Below, in pieces: positions 6,902 to 7,923 of a DNA stretch of 7,923 nt. How positions within the stretch are numbered: the first letter of the stretch is position 1; each line of letters opens with the position of its first letter. The notes beneath the pieces were generated by a model. That model worked only from the letters and a program-made list of their open reading frames with translations, was not told the origin of the DNA and searched no databases. Origin of the DNA: Alphaproteobacteria bacterium (GTDB lineage Bacteria > Pseudomonadota > Alphaproteobacteria > Sphingomonadales > Emcibacteraceae); contig NVVY01000007.1 of the NCBI GenBank assembly GCA_002749135.1, forward strand, positions 43,924 to 51,846, written 5' to 3'. A program made the position numbers and the translations under genes.

Positions 6902-6932
6902 GATCCATGTTGCTTTTTCTCGCTTAATACAT

Positions 6933-6961
6933 AAATTATGCACAATATGGTCATAAGACAA
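6933..6961 (-). promoter_or_regulatory. Candidate promoter of the M18 peptidase gene
   Basis: On the minus strand TTGTCT (6961-6956) and TAATTT (6938-6933) are 17 bases apart, matching the sigma70 consensus at four of six positions each. The start would be near 6926, giving a leader of about 35 bases. A forward promoter for DUF1244 must lie in the same 107-bp gap; TTGCTT (6910-6915) with TAAATT (6932-6937) is a weak candidate. Confidence 0.35.
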
Positions 6962-6998
6962 GGCAAAAGGACCGGAATACCATCATAGGAGAGATTAA

Positions 6999-7304
6999 AT
7001 GAACAACCAAACCCGCATAGAAATTGAAGCCGCCGCTTTCAGGAGACTTCTGTCTCACCTGTCAAAAAGAACCGATGCTCAGAATATCGACCTTATGGGT
7101 CTTTCAGGCTTTTGCCGCAACTGCCTGTCCAACTGGTATCAGGAAGCCGCCGCAGACAAAGGCATTGCTCTTGAAAAGGCAGAGGCCCGTGAGATCATCT
7201 ATGGTATGCCCTACGCACAATGGGTGGAAAAATACCAGACCAAGGCAACAGAGGAGCAAATGCAAATGATGGAAGACAGCCTGAAAAAGAACGAAAAAAT
7301 GTAA
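6999..7304 (+). CDS. DUF1244 family protein
   Basis: A 101-residue protein with the DUF1244 hallmarks: AAFRRLLSHLSKRTDAQNIDLM at the N-terminus, GFCRNCLSNWY with a CxxC pair (Cys39, Cys42), and EAREIIYGMPYAQWVEKYQ at 62-80. The tail after residue 85 is charged and probably flexible. It has no signal peptide or membrane segment. The biochemical role is unknown. The two cysteines suggest metal binding or redox contact, but no other obvious ligands are seen. AGGAGAG at 6987-6993 is a strong ribosome site 5 bases from the ATG. It lies 74 bp upstream of gapR on the same strand; from memory this pairing recurs in Alphaproteobacteria. Confidence 0.9.
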   Translation: MNNQTRIEIEAAAFRRLLSHLSKRTDAQNIDLMGLSGFCRNCLSNWYQEAAADKGIALEKAEAREIIYGMPYAQWVEKYQTKATEEQMQMMEDSLKKNEKM

Positions 7305-7323
7305 ATATTTTATTTCCGGTTGC

Positions 7324-7347
7324 CAATATCAAAGGAGCTGGATATTG
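7324..7347 (+). repeat. Inverted repeat in the DUF1244-gapR gap with a ribosome-site-like loop
   Basis: CAATATC (7324-7330) and GATATTG (7341-7347) are perfect 7-base arms around the loop AAAGGAGCTG. The hairpin is followed by a T-rich run (7351-7364). It could be a weak AT-rich terminator for DUF1244, an operator half-site pair, or a leader structure that holds the AAAGGAG ribosome site of the mini-ORF at 7347. Confidence 0.45.
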
Positions 7348-7382
7348 TGCGTTTTTATTTTATTAAGGAGCAGAATTTATGA
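7347..7382 (+). other. Possible 11-codon leader ORF overlapping the gapR start
   Basis: GTG at 7347-7349 opens an 11-codon frame ([11 protein letters not shown]) whose TGA at 7380-7382 overlaps the gapR ATG in an ATGA junction. AAAGGAG (7331-7337) lies 9 bases before the GTG. The gapR ribosome site AAGGAG (7365-7370) is inside the frame. The layout is that of a translation-coupled leader peptide, but such a short frame can arise by chance and nothing about the peptide is recognisable. Confidence 0.25.
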
Positions 7383-7630
7383 GTGATGTGGGTGGTATTG
7401 CACAGGATGTATTACGGTCTTTCGTGGAACGTATTGAACGGTTGGAAGAAGAAAAGAAGAATCTGGCCGATGACATCAAGGACGTCTATTCAGAAGCCAA
7501 ATCATCCGGGTTTGATGTAAAAATCCTGCGTCAAATCGTCCGTATGCGCAAGATGGAAGACCATGAGCGACAGGAGCAGGAAGCCCTCGTCGATCTCTAT
7601 GCCCATGCTTTGGGCATGCTTCGCGGTTAA
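7379..7630 (+). CDS. gapR: GapR nucleoid-associated protein (DUF2312)
   Basis: An 83-residue protein matching GapR of Alphaproteobacteria. GapR is a small DNA-binding protein that clamps around AT-rich, overtwisted DNA and helps topoisomerases during replication. Residues 9-43 form a charged coiled-coil helix ([20 protein letters not shown]) ending in the conserved [15 protein letters not shown] basic stretch, [10 protein letters not shown] (49-58), should contact DNA, and [16 protein letters not shown] (64-79) is the conserved C-terminal helix. Length is near the usual 80-90. AAGGAG at 7365-7370 is a strong ribosome site 8 bases from the ATG. It follows DUF1244 by 74 bp, and the gap contains a hairpin and a possible leader ORF, so expression may be set separately. 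Confidence 0.94.
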   Translation: MSDVGGIAQDVLRSFVERIERLEEEKKNLADDIKDVYSEAKSSGFDVKILRQIVRMRKMEDHERQEQEALVDLYAHALGMLRG

Positions 7631-7642
7631 TGTTTTACATGA

Positions 7643-7679
7643 GAACTAACAAATAAGATTTTGTTTTATTTATGAGTTT
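7643..7679. terminator. AT-rich hairpin between convergent gapR and yqaE-like genes
   Basis: The arm at 7643-7656 (GAACTAACAAATAA) pairs with 7666-7679 as a 14-bp stem with two mismatches and a G-U end pair. The loop is 9 bases. It sits 12 bases after the gapR stop and 12 before the convergent gene's stop, where a two-way terminator would be expected. It lacks a GC-rich core and a clean T-run, so the call is weak. Confidence 0.35.
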
Positions 7680-7690
7680 CATTGATGAAT

Positions 7691-7894
7691 TCAATGCCTG
7701 ATCCGTGACAGGCGGGCGTTATAAATAACGTGGGAAGCATGCAGAGATGCAAATATCCATAACAATAAACCTGTCATTCCCGGGGTCAGAATGGCATAGG
7801 CCCATAAAAGTGCATTAAACGCCGCATAAACAATCTTGCCATACAGCAGGATAGCCAACGGCGGCACTAAAACGCCAAGTAAATACAACAACAT
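7691..7894 (-). CDS. Small YqaE/Pmp3-like membrane protein
   Basis: A 67-residue, very hydrophobic protein with two membrane helices, about 2-18 and 27-53. The first carries PPLAILL, typical of the YqaE/Pmp3 (PF01679) family, and the loop into the second contains a PG pair, as in that family. The C-terminus is basic (NARLSRIRH). Family members are stress- or salt-induced inner-membrane proteins with a poorly defined role, possibly affecting membrane potential. The C-terminal half (ASLHASHVIYNAR) diverges from the usual short ending, so it may be a distant member or another small membrane protein. The ATG at 7892-7894 has only a weak ribosome site (GAGAGAG). It converges on gapR with 60 bp between stops. 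Confidence 0.7.
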   Translation of the reverse strand: MLLYLLGVLVPPLAILLYGKIVYAAFNALLWAYAILTPGMTGLLLWIFASLHASHVIYNARLSRIRH

Positions 7895-7923
7895 TCCGAC
7901 TACTCTCTCTTTGTTTAAAAAGA

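Noticed and set aside
6892..6966. ATG at 6966 extending the M18 peptidase by 25 residues
   Set aside because: The added residues cover the likely promoter and the AGGAG site, and they would bury the signal peptide inside the protein.
1..7923. CRISPR arrays, insertion sequences, tRNA or rRNA genes, attachment sites
   Set aside because: I saw no regularly spaced direct repeats, no terminal inverted repeats with a transposase, and no tRNA-like cloverleaf or rRNA sequence on either strand.

Overview
The window looks like a chromosomal segment of an alphaproteobacterium of moderate GC content. The evidence is the set of families together: a zinc-free L36 ribosomal protein, a DUF1244 protein followed by a DUF2312/GapR nucleoid protein, and a pyruvate kinase close by. 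From memory, this neighbourhood recurs across Alphaproteobacteria. No genus can be assigned from the sequence alone.

Layout, left to right. Positions 1-992 (minus) hold the N-terminal part of a membrane-anchored sensor resembling the NIT-type sensing region of chemoreceptors; its output domain lies beyond the window. A short AT-rich gap with two dyads built on the same TTTTAC/GTAAAA half-site separates it from a HerA-like ATPase (1159-2823, minus). A 247-bp divergent intergenic region follows, with at least two plausible forward promoters and a symmetric TATAAT dyad. It leads into rpmJ (3071-3196), which is closed by a strong intrinsic terminator. A HAD phosphatase (3303-3926, plus) then runs convergently into pyruvate kinase (3931-5361, minus), with only 4 bp between the two stops. 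Upstream of pyk is a LacI-operator-like palindrome, then an M18 aminopeptidase with a predicted signal peptide (5446-6891, minus). Divergent from it are DUF1244 (6999-7304) and gapR (7379-7630), both on plus. Last comes a small YqaE/Pmp3-type membrane protein (7691-7894, minus) convergent with gapR. No gap exceeds 300 bases.

Most genes are core or housekeeping: translation (L36), lower glycolysis (pyruvate kinase), nucleoid organisation (GapR), peptide turnover (M18) and DNA translocation (HerA-like). I see no transposase, integrase, CRISPR array, tRNA or rRNA, and no clear defence operon. The HerA-like ATPase has no NurA or SIR2 partner in view. The points worth a second look are the predicted export of an M18 peptidase, the lone HerA-like ATPase, the small structured leader in front of gapR, and the regulatory dyads. 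I did not find convincing evidence of a wholly new multi-gene system.
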